Part shown: piece after piece, positions 1-6,527 of the stretch
Position numbering within the stretch: the stretch's first letter is position 1
Layout: each line of letters begins with the position of its first letter
DNA from: JBHHZM01 sp046758065
Lineage (GTDB): Bacteria; Pseudomonadota; Alphaproteobacteria; JAAXGF01
Assembly (NCBI GenBank): GCA_046758065.1
Contig: JBHHZM010000046.1
Span: 1-22,682, forward strand
DNA length: 22,682 nt
Direction: 5' to 3'
Program-made: the position numbers and the translations under genes
Notes under the pieces: model-generated
Told to the model about the DNA's origin: nothing
Databases searched by the model: none
The model's input: only the letters and a program-made list of their open reading frames with translations

Positions 1-77
1 TGGCGCGCCCGGCAGGACTCGAACCTGCGACCCCCTGATTAGGAATCAGGTGCTCTATCCGGCTGAGCTACGGGCGC
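1..77 (-). tRNA. tRNA-Arg (anticodon CCT)
   Basis: Read on the minus strand this is a complete 77-nt tRNA starting GCGCCCG at position 77 and ending with an encoded CCA at 3-1. The acceptor arms GCGCCCG and CGGGCGC pair over 7 bp. The D-arm carries AGCTCAGCC-type sequence, and the T-arm contains GGTTCGAGTCC. The anticodon stem CCTGA/TCAGG encloses the 7-nt loop TTCCTAA, giving anticodon CCT, which reads the AGG arginine codon. No intron is seen. AGG is a rare codon in GC-rich genomes, so this is a low-demand isoacceptor. tRNA-Arg(CCT) 3' ends are often used as attachment sites, but no integrase is visible on the sequenced side. DNA beyond the 3' end lies outside the window. Confidence 0.97.
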
Positions 78-85
78 GTCCGGGC

Positions 86-114
86 TTTCTAGGCCCGCGC
101 CCCTGCCCCGTCAA
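86..114 (-). promoter_or_regulatory. sigma-70-type promoter of tRNA-Arg
   Basis: On the minus strand TTGACG (114-109) is separated by exactly 17 nt from TAGAAA (91-86). This places the start of transcription about 2-3 nt before the tRNA 5' end at 77. The stretch after the -10 (GCCCGGAC) is a GC-rich discriminator of the kind found at stringently controlled stable-RNA promoters. Box positions are seen directly; stringent control is inferred. Confidence 0.65.
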
Positions 115-122
115 CCGGCGGC

Positions 123-151
123 GGACCGCTGCGCGGGCGCCGGCGCGGTCC
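123..151 (-). terminator. hairpin downstream of the pagL-like gene
   Basis: A perfect 7-bp stem GGACCGC/GCGGTCC with a 15-nt GC-rich loop lies 9 nt beyond the stop codon of the pagL-like gene. There is no U-tract, so it is not a classic intrinsic terminator. It could protect the 3' end of the mRNA or separate it from the tRNA transcription unit. Confidence 0.3.
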
Positions 152-160
152 CCGGCCACC

Positions 161-664
161 TCAGAACAGCGCGTGCAGCGGCACGGCGTAAGTGAGCAGG
201 AGCGATTCGGTGCCCGGGTTGCTGTCGCCGATGCCGGCGTTCGAGATATGGTTGAAGGTGATCCCCAGCCGCGAGCGATTGTCGAAGCGGTAGGCGATCT
301 CGACGCCCGAGCGGAATTCGAGCGTGTCGCCGAGGTCCTTGCTGTCGCCCCGGCGCCAGCCGCCGAGCGCGAAGTTGGGGGTGACCACCCAGCGGCGGCC
401 GAAGTAGACGTCGAGGAAAACGCCGCCGTAGCCGTAGACGCCGCCGTCGGAGTTCGACATCAGTCCGACCATCGGTGCGACGTAGAAGCGTTTCCGGTCG
501 GAACGGTACTCGACGGTGAACAAGCCCGAGGTCTGGTCGTCGTTGACGTCGAAGCCGCCGGCGCCGAAGGCGAGGAACTCGGGCTCGCCGGCGCTCGCCG
601 GCGCGGTGCCCGCGAGCCACGGCAGGAGCGCCGCGCACGACGCCAGAGCGCGAACGGTCTTCAC
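161..664 (-). CDS. pagL: PagL-like lipid A 3-O-deacylase (acyloxyacyl hydrolase family)
   Basis: This 167-residue outer-membrane beta-barrel esterase would remove the 3-O-linked acyl chain from lipid A. Residues 1-25 form a signal peptide ending ASA. The C-terminal part carries the PagL signature: His139, Ser141 and Glu153 in NHISNAG...NPGTES, with the same spacing as the catalytic triad of Pseudomonas PagL (His, +2 Ser, +12 Glu). Alternating aromatic and polar residues throughout fit an 8-stranded barrel. Length is close to the family norm. The only plausible start is GTG at 664-662. It has no adjacent Shine-Dalgarno but overlaps the stop of a 5-codon leader frame that does have one. It lies downstream of, and in the same direction as, the prolyl aminopeptidase, but a hairpin separates them. 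The family assignment is strong; enzymatic activity on this organism's lipid A is inferred. Confidence 0.85.
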   Translation of the reverse strand: MKTVRALASCAALLPWLAGTAPASAGEPEFLAFGAGGFDVNDDQTSGLFTVEYRSDRKRFYVAPMVGLMSNSDGGVYGYGGVFLDVYFGRRWVVTPNFALGGWRRGDSKDLGDTLEFRSGVEIAYRFDNRSRLGITFNHISNAGIGDSNPGTESLLLTYAVPLHALF

Positions 665-678
665 CCGGGTCGCCTCAT
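661..678 (-). other. 5-codon leader frame overlapping the pagL start
   Basis: On the minus strand ATG AGG CGA CCC GGG TGA runs from 678 to 661. It is preceded by GGAGGAGATC, the best ribosome-binding site in this gap. Its TGA overlaps the GTG start of pagL (sequence GTGA), so ribosomes finishing the minicistron could reinitiate on pagL. This is seen in the sequence; translation is untested, and a sequencing frameshift is the main alternative. Confidence 0.4.
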
Positions 679-726
679 GATCTCCTCCGCGATTTCCCCT
701 CGGGGCGCAGTCTAAAGCATTTCCCG

Positions 727-752
727 CTCACCTTTCACGAAGGAAAGATGAG
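727..752 (-). terminator. hairpin after the prolyl aminopeptidase gene
   Basis: On the minus strand CTCATCTTTC pairs with GAAAGGTGAG (10 bp including one U-G pair) around the loop CTTCGT. It lies 6 nt past the stop codon of the aminopeptidase gene. No run of T follows, so intrinsic termination would be weak. It most likely marks the 3' end of the upstream transcript. Confidence 0.4.
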
Positions 753-758
753 CCCCGT

Positions 759-1709
759 TCAGGCGAGGCGTTTGAAGCCCTCCATGGCGCGCACTAGTGC
801 GGCGCGGATGCCGGGCTCCATCGCCGAATGGCCGGCGTCGTCGATGACGTGGTAGCCGGCCTCGGGCCAGGCGCGGTGCAGCTCGTCGGCGGTGGCGATC
901 GGGCAGACCATGTCGTAACGCCCCTGGACGATGACCGCCGGAATACCGCGCAGGCGCTCGACGCCGGCGAGCAGCGAATCCGGCGGCAGGAAGATGTCGT
1001 TGGTGAAGTAGTGCGCCTCGATGCGCGCCAGCCCCAGCGCCATGACGTCTTGCCCGAACTCGGAAACCACCTTGGCGTTGGGCAGCAGCGTCGAGCAGGC
1101 GCCTTCGTAGCGGCTCCAGGCGTGCGCCGCCGGCATGTGCACCGCCGGATCGGGGTCGGTCAGGCGACGATGGTAGGCGGCCAGCAGGTCGTCGCGCTCG
1201 GCCGCGGGGAGAAAACCGGAAAACCGCGCCCATTCCTCGGGGAAGACGGTGCGCATGCCGTAAAGGAACCAGTCGATCTCCTGTCGCCGGCATAGAAAGA
1301 TGCCGCGCAGCGCCAGCGCCCGGCAGCGCTCGGGGTGGTGCTCGGCGTAGGCGATGGCGAGGGTCGAGCCCCAGGAGCCGCCGAACACGATCCAGCGCTC
1401 GATGCCGAGGCGGTCGCGCAGGCGCTCGATGTCGGCGATCAGATCCGGCGTGGTGTTGTCGGCGAGTTCGCCCAGCGGTGTCGAGCGGCCGGCGCCGCGC
1501 TGGTCGAACACGACGATGCGGTAGTGTTCGGGATCGAAGAACCGGCGATGCGTCGGCGAGGCGCCGGCGCCGGGACCGCCGTGCAGGAAGACGACCGGCG
1601 CGCCTTCCGGGTTGCCGCTCTGCTCCCAGTAGAGCCGGTGGCGGCCGCCGACCGCAAGCATGCCGCTTTCGTACGGCTCGATCTCGGGGTAGAGAGTGGT
1701 TCGCGTCAT
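759..1709 (-). CDS. pip: Prolyl aminopeptidase (proline iminopeptidase), family S33
   Basis: This 316-residue cytosolic alpha/beta-hydrolase would release N-terminal proline from peptides. The oxyanion-hole motif HGGPG is at 43-47, followed by FDQRGAGRS at 68-76, typical of the family. The nucleophile Ser112 sits in GGSWGS (110-115). The acid is Asp266 in QGRYDMVCP and the base His294 in DAGHSAMEP. All three catalytic positions and the total length match characterised prolyl aminopeptidases. The ATG at 1709 is preceded by GCGAGGACAACG, an acceptable ribosome-binding site. No signal peptide is seen. It is divergent from the nuclease-like gene, with 86 bp between them that hold promoters for both. 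Confidence 0.95.
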   Translation of the reverse strand: MTRTTLYPEIEPYESGMLAVGGRHRLYWEQSGNPEGAPVVFLHGGPGAGASPTHRRFFDPEHYRIVVFDQRGAGRSTPLGELADNTTPDLIADIERLRDRLGIERWIVFGGSWGSTLAIAYAEHHPERCRALALRGIFLCRRQEIDWFLYGMRTVFPEEWARFSGFLPAAERDDLLAAYHRRLTDPDPAVHMPAAHAWSRYEGACSTLLPNAKVVSEFGQDVMALGLARIEAHYFTNDIFLPPDSLLAGVERLRGIPAVIVQGRYDMVCPIATADELHRAWPEAGYHVIDDAGHSAMEPGIRAALVRAMEGFKRLA

Positions 1710-1739
1710 CGTTGTCCTCGCCTTCCGTCAACCGGGCGG

Positions 1740-1767
1740 ATCATACGGCCTCGGGCCGACGGCGCAA
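1740..1767 (-). promoter_or_regulatory. candidate sigma-70 promoter of pip
   Basis: On the minus strand TTGCGC (1767-1762) and TATGAT (1745-1740) are 16 nt apart. They would start transcription about 25 nt before the pip ATG. The -10 matches 5 of 6 consensus bases. Confidence 0.5.
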
Positions 1768-1778
1768 GGCCGCCGGCG

Positions 1779-1787
1779 TGCTATAGT
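1779..1787 (+). promoter_or_regulatory. extended -10 promoter, apparently leaderless, for the nuclease-like gene
   Basis: TGCTATAGT is an extended -10 (TG-N-TATAGT, 5 of 6 bases) ending 8 nt before the ATG at 1796. Transcription would start within 1-2 nt of the start codon. The bases before the ATG (CCGCCGTC) contain no Shine-Dalgarno, which fits a leaderless mRNA. No -35 box is obvious, as is common for extended -10 promoters. Confidence 0.5.
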
Positions 1788-1795
1788 CCGCCGTC

Positions 1796-2572
1796 ATGTG
1801 GCGCGTCGTCCCGGTTCTGCTCATCGCTGCGATCGGCGCTCTGCCGGCGCACGGCGCCGGACTTGCCGACGGCGGAACGGCGCGCGTCGTCGCGGTCGTC
1901 GACGGCGACACCGTGACGCTCGATTCGGGCGCGGCAGTGCGCCTGGTGGGAATCCAAGCTCCCAAGCTGCCGCTCGGGCGATCCGGCTTCACCCCCTGGC
2001 CGCTCGCCGCCGAAGCCAAGGATGCGCTCGAAGCGCTGGCGCTCGGCCGCCGCGTGCGCCTCGGCTACGGCGGGACGCGGATCGACCGTTACGGCCGGCG
2101 GCTCGCCCATCTCCATCGCGACGATGGCGTCTGGCTCCAGGGCGCGATGCTGCGCGCCGGTCTCGCCCGGGTCTACAGCTTTCGCGACAACCGCGCGCTG
2201 GTGGCCGACATGCTGGCGCTCGAACGCGAGGCCCGCGCCGCCGGCCGCGGCATTTGGGCCGACCCGTTCTACGCCGTGCGTCGCGCCGACGCGCCGCGCC
2301 GCCTGCCCGACGAGAGCTTCGAGATCGTCGAAGGCCGCGTGGTCGCGGCCGCCCGGGTCAAGGGGCGCGTCTATCTCAACTTCGGCGCCGACTGGCGCAA
2401 CGACTTCACGGTCAGCGTCGGGCCGCGCGACCGGCGCCTGTTCGAACGCGAAGGCGTCGACCTCATGGCGCTCGAAGGCCGTACCATTCGCGTGCGCGGC
2501 TGGATAAAATGGCGCAACGGCCCGATGATCGAGATTTCCCATCCCGAACAGATGGAAATGGTGCAGAAATGA
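1796..2572 (+). CDS. Exported thermonuclease-family (SNase-like) protein with altered active site
   Basis: This 258-residue protein has a signal peptide (1-20, ending PAHG) and an SNase-type OB fold. The DGDT motif is at 36-39, the arginine equivalent to Staphylococcus Arg35 is Arg49, and DRYGRRLA (97-104) carries the Arg87 equivalent. However, the canonical RLxGIDxPE is RLVGIQAPK here. The positions of catalytic Asp40 and Glu43 are therefore Gln54 and Lys57, so normal calcium-dependent phosphodiesterase activity is doubtful. Residues about 173-250 form a second beta-rich region (LEGRTIRVRGWI) resembling another OB fold. The ATG at 1796 follows an extended -10 box without a ribosome-binding site. 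Its stop overlaps the start of the M48 lipoprotein gene (ATGA), so the two are probably translationally coupled and both act in the cell envelope. The fold is confident; the function is unknown. Confidence 0.85.
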   Translation: MWRVVPVLLIAAIGALPAHGAGLADGGTARVVAVVDGDTVTLDSGAAVRLVGIQAPKLPLGRSGFTPWPLAAEAKDALEALALGRRVRLGYGGTRIDRYGRRLAHLHRDDGVWLQGAMLRAGLARVYSFRDNRALVADMLALEREARAAGRGIWADPFYAVRRADAPRRLPDESFEIVEGRVVAAARVKGRVYLNFGADWRNDFTVSVGPRDRRLFEREGVDLMALEGRTIRVRGWIKWRNGPMIEISHPEQMEMVQK

Positions 2573-4035
2573 CGAGATTTCGAGCCTGGCGGCTCGCCGC
2601 GGTCATCGTCGCCGCCGGGCTCGCCGCCGCCGGCTGCACGGTCAACCCGGCGACCGGCAAGGAGGAATTCACGCCGTTCATGACCCCGGCCCAGGAAATC
2701 GAGGTCGGACGCAAGGAACATCCCAAACTGCTCGCCGCCTTCGGCGGCGCTTACGAGGAACGCCCGGCGCTCAGCCGTTACGTCGCCGGGATCGGCGAGC
2801 GCATCAAGCGCGCTACGGAGACCCCCGACACGCCGTTCACCTTCACCGTCGTCAACAGCGACATCGTCAACGCCTTCGCGCTTCCCGGCGGTTACGTCTA
2901 CGTCAGCCGCGGGCTGCTGGCGCTCGCCAACAGCGAGGCCGAACTCGCCGGGGTGATCGCCCACGAGACCGGCCACGTCACCGGCCGGCACACCGCCAAG
3001 CGCTACTCGCGCGGCGTGCTCGCCCAGCTCGGCGCGGCGATCGCCGGCGTCGCGACCGGAAACCGCATGATCGGCCAGCTCGCCAACCTCGGCGCGGCCG
3101 CCTATGTGCAGGGCTATTCGCGCAGCCAGGAGCTCGAGGCCGACACGCTCGGCGTCGGCTACCTCGCGCGCGCCGGTTACGACCCCGAAGCGATGGCGAG
3201 CTTCCTCGAGGTGCTGGGGGCGGAGAGCGCGCTCGCCCGGAAGATCGCCGGGCGCGAAGGCGCCGATCCGGCGGCGAGCCTGTTTTCGAGCCACCCGCGC
3301 ACCGCCCGGCGCGTCGTCGAGGCGGCGCGGGCGGCGCGCGGCAGAGGCAATGGACATCCCTTCATCGGCCACGACGCCTACCTCCTGCATCTCGACGGCA
3401 CGCTCTACGGCGACGATCCCGACCAGGGCATCCGCCGCGGTCGCGAATTCATCCATCCGGGCCTGCGTTTCCGCTTCGAGGTGCCGCCGGGCTTTCGCAT
3501 GCAGAACACGTCCAAGGCGGTGCTCGCGTCGCACCGCAACGGCGCCGCGATCCGTTTCGACGGCGCCCGCGCGGTCGCCGGGCTGAGCATGACCGAGTAT
3601 CTCACCGGACTGTGGCTCAAGGACGTCCCCCTGCGCCAGGTCGAGGCCCTGACCGTCAACGGCATGGCGGCGGCGACCGGCACGGCGCGGGCCAACACCC
3701 GCCAGGGTCAGCGCGACGTGCGCGCCATCGTCATCCGCTACGACCGCACCCATCTCTACCGCTTCCTCGTGATCACGCCGCCGCAGATCACGGCGAGCAT
3801 GAGCGAGGACCTGAGACGCATGACCTACAGCTTCCGCGCGCTGAGCGAGGCCGAGGCCCGGGCGGTCAAGCCGCTGCGCATCCGCATCCACGAGGTCGCG
3901 GCCGGCGAGACGGTGGACTCGCTCGCCGCGCGGCTGCCGTTCGACGATTTCCGGGTCGAGCGCTTCCGCGTGCTCAACGGACTGAAGCCGAATGAGGCGT
4001 TGCGGCCCGGCCGGCTCGTCAAGCTTATCGAGTAA
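2569..4035 (+). CDS. M48 family zinc metalloprotease lipoprotein with C-terminal LysM-like domain
   Basis: This 488-residue periplasmic protease resembles the BepA/LoiP group, which degrades or matures misassembled outer-membrane proteins. A lipoprotein signal ends in LAAAGC (Cys23). The zinc site HETGH is at 132-136, with third ligand Glu188 in SQELEAD. NAFALPGGYVYVSRGL (101-116) and SSHPRT are hallmarks of the subfamily. A middle domain (about 255-420) follows, and the last 60 residues (HEVAAGETVDSLA...FRVLNGL...LRPGRLVKLI) resemble a LysM peptidoglycan-binding module. The true start is ATG 2569, inside the stop of the preceding gene. The reading frame stays open upstream, but that is only a shadow of the nuclease gene. 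It converges with rpoH 33 bp away. Confidence 0.93.
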   Translation: MTRFRAWRLAAVIVAAGLAAAGCTVNPATGKEEFTPFMTPAQEIEVGRKEHPKLLAAFGGAYEERPALSRYVAGIGERIKRATETPDTPFTFTVVNSDIVNAFALPGGYVYVSRGLLALANSEAELAGVIAHETGHVTGRHTAKRYSRGVLAQLGAAIAGVATGNRMIGQLANLGAAAYVQGYSRSQELEADTLGVGYLARAGYDPEAMASFLEVLGAESALARKIAGREGADPAASLFSSHPRTARRVVEAARAARGRGNGHPFIGHDAYLLHLDGTLYGDDPDQGIRRGREFIHPGLRFRFEVPPGFRMQNTSKAVLASHRNGAAIRFDGARAVAGLSMTEYLTGLWLKDVPLRQVEALTVNGMAAATGTARANTRQGQRDVRAIVIRYDRTHLYRFLVITPPQITASMSEDLRRMTYSFRALSEAEARAVKPLRIRIHEVAAGETVDSLAARLPFDDFRVERFRVLNGLKPNEALRPGRLVKLIE

Positions 4036-4037
4036 GG

Positions 4038-4051
4038 GGGCGTCGTCGCCC
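4038..4051. terminator. short hairpin between convergent M48 and rpoH genes
   Basis: GGGCG-TCGT-CGCCC forms a 5-bp stem with a tetraloop in the 33-bp convergent gap. It works on either strand but lacks a T-tract on both, so its termination strength is uncertain. Confidence 0.3.
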
Positions 4052-4068
4052 GGAGAGACGCGGCCGGT

Positions 4069-4956
4069 TCAGATCCCGTTCAGGTCGTCCGCCACACTGG
4101 TCCCCGACTGCCGGAAGATCGAGCGGCGGATCTTCTTGAGTGCGTTGTGCTCAATCTGACGCACGCGCTCCTTGCTGATGCCGAAGCGCTGGCCGAGTTT
4201 TTCGAGGGTGATCGGTTCGTCGCGCAAACGCCGCTCGGCGACGATCTGGCGTTCGCGCGTGCCGAGCTCGGCGAGCGCCACGGTGAGCCAGCGCCCGCGC
4301 GTTTCGGCGTCGCACATGCCGGCGACGATCTCCTCGGGCGACGGACCGGGGTCGACCAGCAGGTCCTGCCACTCATCGTCGCTGCCCTCGCTCACCTGGA
4401 CGTTGAGCGACTGGTCGCTCGCGGCGAGGCGGCCTTCCATCGCCTCGACATCGGCGACTCCGACCCTGAGCTCGTGGGCGATATGCTGGCGCGACTCGGG
4501 GGTGAGGGGCGCGCCGGGATCGCCGTCGATGCGCGCGCGGAGTCGCCTGAGATTGAAGAACAGCGCCTTTTGCGCCGCCGTGGTGCCGGTGCGCACGACC
4601 GACCAGTTGCGCAGGATGAAACCCTGCATCGCCGAGCGCACCCACCAGCTCGCATAGGTCGAGAAGCGCGCCTCACGGCCGGGGTCGAAGCGGGCCGCGG
4701 CCATCATCAGGCCGACGAGGCCTTCCTGGATGAGGTCGCCCATGGCAAGCCCGTACTTGCGGTAGTATGAGGCGGCGGAGACGACCAGCCGCGCATAGGC
4801 CGAGATCAGTTCGTGCAGCGCCGCGACGTCGTCCTGATCGCGCCAGCGCCGCGCCAGATCGAATTCGTGCTCGCGGCTGAGCAGGGGAGCGCGCATCGAG
4901 GCCTTGATGAAACGTCGATTGGCGCGCTGGACTTCCGGGCTTTCGAGGGCAACCAT
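4069..4956 (-). CDS. rpoH: RNA polymerase sigma-32 factor RpoH
   Basis: This 295-residue heat-shock sigma factor directs RNA polymerase to chaperone and protease promoters. Region 2 spans about 48-120, with the core-binding DLIQEGLVGL (74-83) and the -10-reading helix YASWWVRSAMQGFI (101-114). The RpoH box QKALFFNLRR (129-138) identifies it as sigma-32 and not RpoD. Region 4 has a helix-turn-helix at about 251-280 (LGQRFGISKERVRQIEH). Length matches alphaproteobacterial RpoH. Many alphaproteobacteria carry two rpoH genes; whether this genome does cannot be seen. The ATG at 4956 has only a weak upstream purine stretch (GAGCGAGA). It is last in the minus-strand run but has its own promoter region. 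The strong RpoH-type promoter of htpG, 6 kb away, is a likely target. Confidence 0.97.
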   Translation of the reverse strand: MVALESPEVQRANRRFIKASMRAPLLSREHEFDLARRWRDQDDVAALHELISAYARLVVSAASYYRKYGLAMGDLIQEGLVGLMMAAARFDPGREARFSTYASWWVRSAMQGFILRNWSVVRTGTTAAQKALFFNLRRLRARIDGDPGAPLTPESRQHIAHELRVGVADVEAMEGRLAASDQSLNVQVSEGSDDEWQDLLVDPGPSPEEIVAGMCDAETRGRWLTVALAELGTRERQIVAERRLRDEPITLEKLGQRFGISKERVRQIEHNALKKIRRSIFRQSGTSVADDLNGI

Positions 4957-5024
4957 GGGTCTCGCTCGTGGCTTCCACCACGGCCGGCAGAGGGCCGACC
5001 CGCCTCCCCCCGTTTACGGTATTG

Positions 5025-5053
5025 ATAGTATGACGCGGGCGGGCAGGTGCCGA
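5025..5053 (-). promoter_or_regulatory. candidate sigma-70 promoter of rpoH
   Basis: On the minus strand TCGGCA (5053-5048) and TACTAT (5030-5025) are 17 nt apart, each matching 4 of 6 consensus bases. They would give a leader of about 60 nt. A CTTGAT a little upstream hints at additional heat-shock control, but its spacing to CATAC is poor. Confidence 0.4.
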
Positions 5054-5063
5054 ATCAAGCCCT

Positions 5064-5079
5064 GTCACTTCCCTGTGAC
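5064..5079. promoter_or_regulatory. inverted repeat upstream of the rpoH promoter
   Basis: GTCAC-TTCCCT-GTGAC is a perfect 5-bp inverted repeat with a 6-nt spacer. It begins 11 bp upstream of the proposed rpoH -35 box, where an activator or repressor would bind. The binding protein is unknown. Confidence 0.3.
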
Positions 5080-5121
5080 CGAAAGAGAGCCGACCGCGAA
5101 CGCCCGCGGAGTCAGCGCGCT

Positions 5122-5922
5122 CTAGGCCTCGATGCGGTCGACGAGGCCCTCTTCGACGTCGAAACAGCCGGCGCAAAGCGGACCGCCGAACCCGCAACCG
5201 GCGTCGATGGTCGCCGTGAAGCGCGCGACGCGAAACCCGCCGCCGTTGCGGTCGAACCCGCGCACCACCAGCCTGAAGTCGCCGAACGGCTCGGCCAGCG
5301 AGTCGAAGCCGCCCCCGCCCCACCACAGGGCGTCGCCCTGGGCGGCAAGCGGACGGCTCGCATCGACGCCAGCATGCACGAAGAGCAGCGCGCTGTCGTC
5401 GGTGAAGGCGGCGCGGCGCAGCGCGCTCATCAGCGTGAAGTGTCCCGGACGCGCCTGCATCGCCCGACGCAGCTCGCCGGTCCAGCGCGCGAGATCGACG
5501 GCGCCGACGCGCGCTCGGGCGAGACCGCGGGCGATATCGATGCCGTAGGCGGCGAGCGTCGCGCCGACGCCGCGGTCGAGCATCCACTGAACCACCTCGA
5601 CCGGATTGAACGCCAAGTGGATCTGCAGCAACTTGCTCCACATCTCCTCCTGCGCGCCGCGCAGGAAAACGATATCGCACGCCGCCACCCCGGGACGCGC
5701 GAGCAACGCCCGGCGAAAGGCGAGAAGGCCATCGACCGTGCCGCAGACATCGGCGCCGTAACCCATGTAGTTGCCGAGATAAACGAGGCGGTCACCGGGT
5801 TTGAACCGTCCTGCGAGCACGGCGTGGAGTCGCGTCAGCCGCTCGGCGTCGCCGTGGATCGCCGCCACCGCCCACACGCGCCGCACCCGGCGAAGTGTCA
5901 CAAATTTCTCGCGGTCGAGCAT
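5122..5922 (-). CDS. Calcineurin-fold (PPP-type) phosphatase homologue lacking most metal ligands
   Basis: This 266-residue soluble protein follows the PPP-phosphatase layout, but its active site is dismantled. The first motif (usually GDIHG) reads AAIHG at 20-24, so the metal-binding Asp is Ala21. The second (GDYVDRG) reads GNYMGYG at 50-56, with Asp to Asn51, Asp to Gly54 and Arg to Tyr55. The third (GNHE) reads GAQE at 89-92, with Asn to Ala90 and His to Gln91. The fourth (HAG) is kept at His183. The last (usually HGH) reads RGF at 221-223. The surrounding hydrophobic strands and the intact frame argue for selection and not decay, so a binding or regulatory role is likely. The ATG at 5922 has no clear ribosome-binding site. 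It lies between carD and rpoH in the same direction. Confidence 0.8.
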   Translation of the reverse strand: MLDREKFVTLRRVRRVWAVAAIHGDAERLTRLHAVLAGRFKPGDRLVYLGNYMGYGADVCGTVDGLLAFRRALLARPGVAACDIVFLRGAQEEMWSKLLQIHLAFNPVEVVQWMLDRGVGATLAAYGIDIARGLARARVGAVDLARWTGELRRAMQARPGHFTLMSALRRAAFTDDSALLFVHAGVDASRPLAAQGDALWWGGGGFDSLAEPFGDFRLVVRGFDRNGGGFRVARFTATIDAGCGFGGPLCAGCFDVEEGLVDRIEA

Positions 5923-5941
5923 GATCGCCGCTACGCGATGG

Positions 5942-5965
5942 CCGGCGTCGGAACGCCGACGCCGG
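5942..5965. other. perfect 10-bp GC hairpin between carD and the phosphatase-like gene
   Basis: CCGGCGTCGG-AACG-CCGACGCCGG is a perfect stem with a tetraloop, 20 nt past the carD stop codon and 19 nt before the next start. No T-tract follows on either strand. It may be a partial terminator or an mRNA-stabilising element that keeps carD expression above that of the downstream gene. Confidence 0.5.
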
Positions 5966-5985
5966 ACGGTTGGCGGGGCGAAGGG

Positions 5986-6486
5986 TCAGGCGGCGGTGAG
6001 CAGCTTCTCGAGTCGCTCGCTCGCCACCTCGGGCTCGATCTTTTCGACGGCGGCGAATTCGCGCGCCAGGCGATCGAGCGCCGCTTCGTAAAGCTGCCGC
6101 TCGCTGTATGAACGGTCGGGCTGATCGACGTTGCGATGCAGATCGCGCACCACCTCGGCGATCGAGACCGGATCGCCCGAGTTGATCTTGGCCTCGTATT
6201 CCTGGGCCCGGCGGCTCCACATCGTGCGCTTGACGCGGGCGCGCCCGCGCAGGGTCGTCAATGCGGTCTCCATCACCTTGCGCGTCGACAACCGCCGCAT
6301 GCCCGCTTTCCCGACCTTGGCGACGGGAATTCGGAGCGTCATCTTCTCCTTATCGAAGGAGACGACGAACACCTCGAGTTCGGAATCGCCGAACTGCTGG
6401 GTATCGACGCCGGTGATTCTACCGACCCCGTGGGTCGGGTACACCACATAGTCCCCCGTCGCGAAAGCCATCTCTTTCTTTTTCAT
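5986..6486 (-). CDS. carD: CarD-family RNA polymerase-binding transcription regulator
   Basis: This protein of about 166 residues binds the RNA polymerase beta subunit and the upstream edge of the open complex, modulating initiation at many promoters including those of stable RNA. The N-terminal RNAP-interaction (Tudor-like) domain covers about 6-60, with GDYVVYPTHGVGRI near the start. The helical DNA-binding domain follows, with MWSRRAQEYEAKINSGDP at about 88-105. Length is typical. The start is uncertain: ATG 6486 (MKKKEMAF) is chosen for its lysine-rich N-terminus. An in-frame GTG at 6501 and ATG at 6471 are possible, and GAGGGTGAGAG upstream could serve the first two. A strong intrinsic terminator lies about 40 nt before this start, pointing to leader control. 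It sits next to fdxA and the phosphatase-like gene. Confidence 0.93.
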   Translation of the reverse strand: MKKKEMAFATGDYVVYPTHGVGRITGVDTQQFGDSELEVFVVSFDKEKMTLRIPVAKVGKAGMRRLSTRKVMETALTTLRGRARVKRTMWSRRAQEYEAKINSGDPVSIAEVVRDLHRNVDQPDRSYSERQLYEAALDRLAREFAAVEKIEPEVASERLEKLLTAA

Positions 6487-6527
6487 TCCCAGGTCTCTCA
6501 CCCTCGTTCACCTCGTGCGCGACGCTC

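Noticed and set aside
1..77. tRNA-Arg as an integration site for a genomic island
   Set aside because: No integrase, direct repeat of the tRNA 3' end or compositional change is seen within the window. The other flank is outside it.
1696..2568. In-frame upstream extension of the M48 protease
   Set aside because: The frame is open, but the segment is the wrong frame of the nuclease-like gene. A lipoprotein signal begins exactly at ATG 2569.
2371..3891. Long minus-strand open frame (about 500 codons) opposite the M48 gene
   Set aside because: It is antisense to a gene with clear zinc-site motifs, has low-complexity Arg/Ala/Asp content and no family features. Long antisense frames are expected at this GC content.
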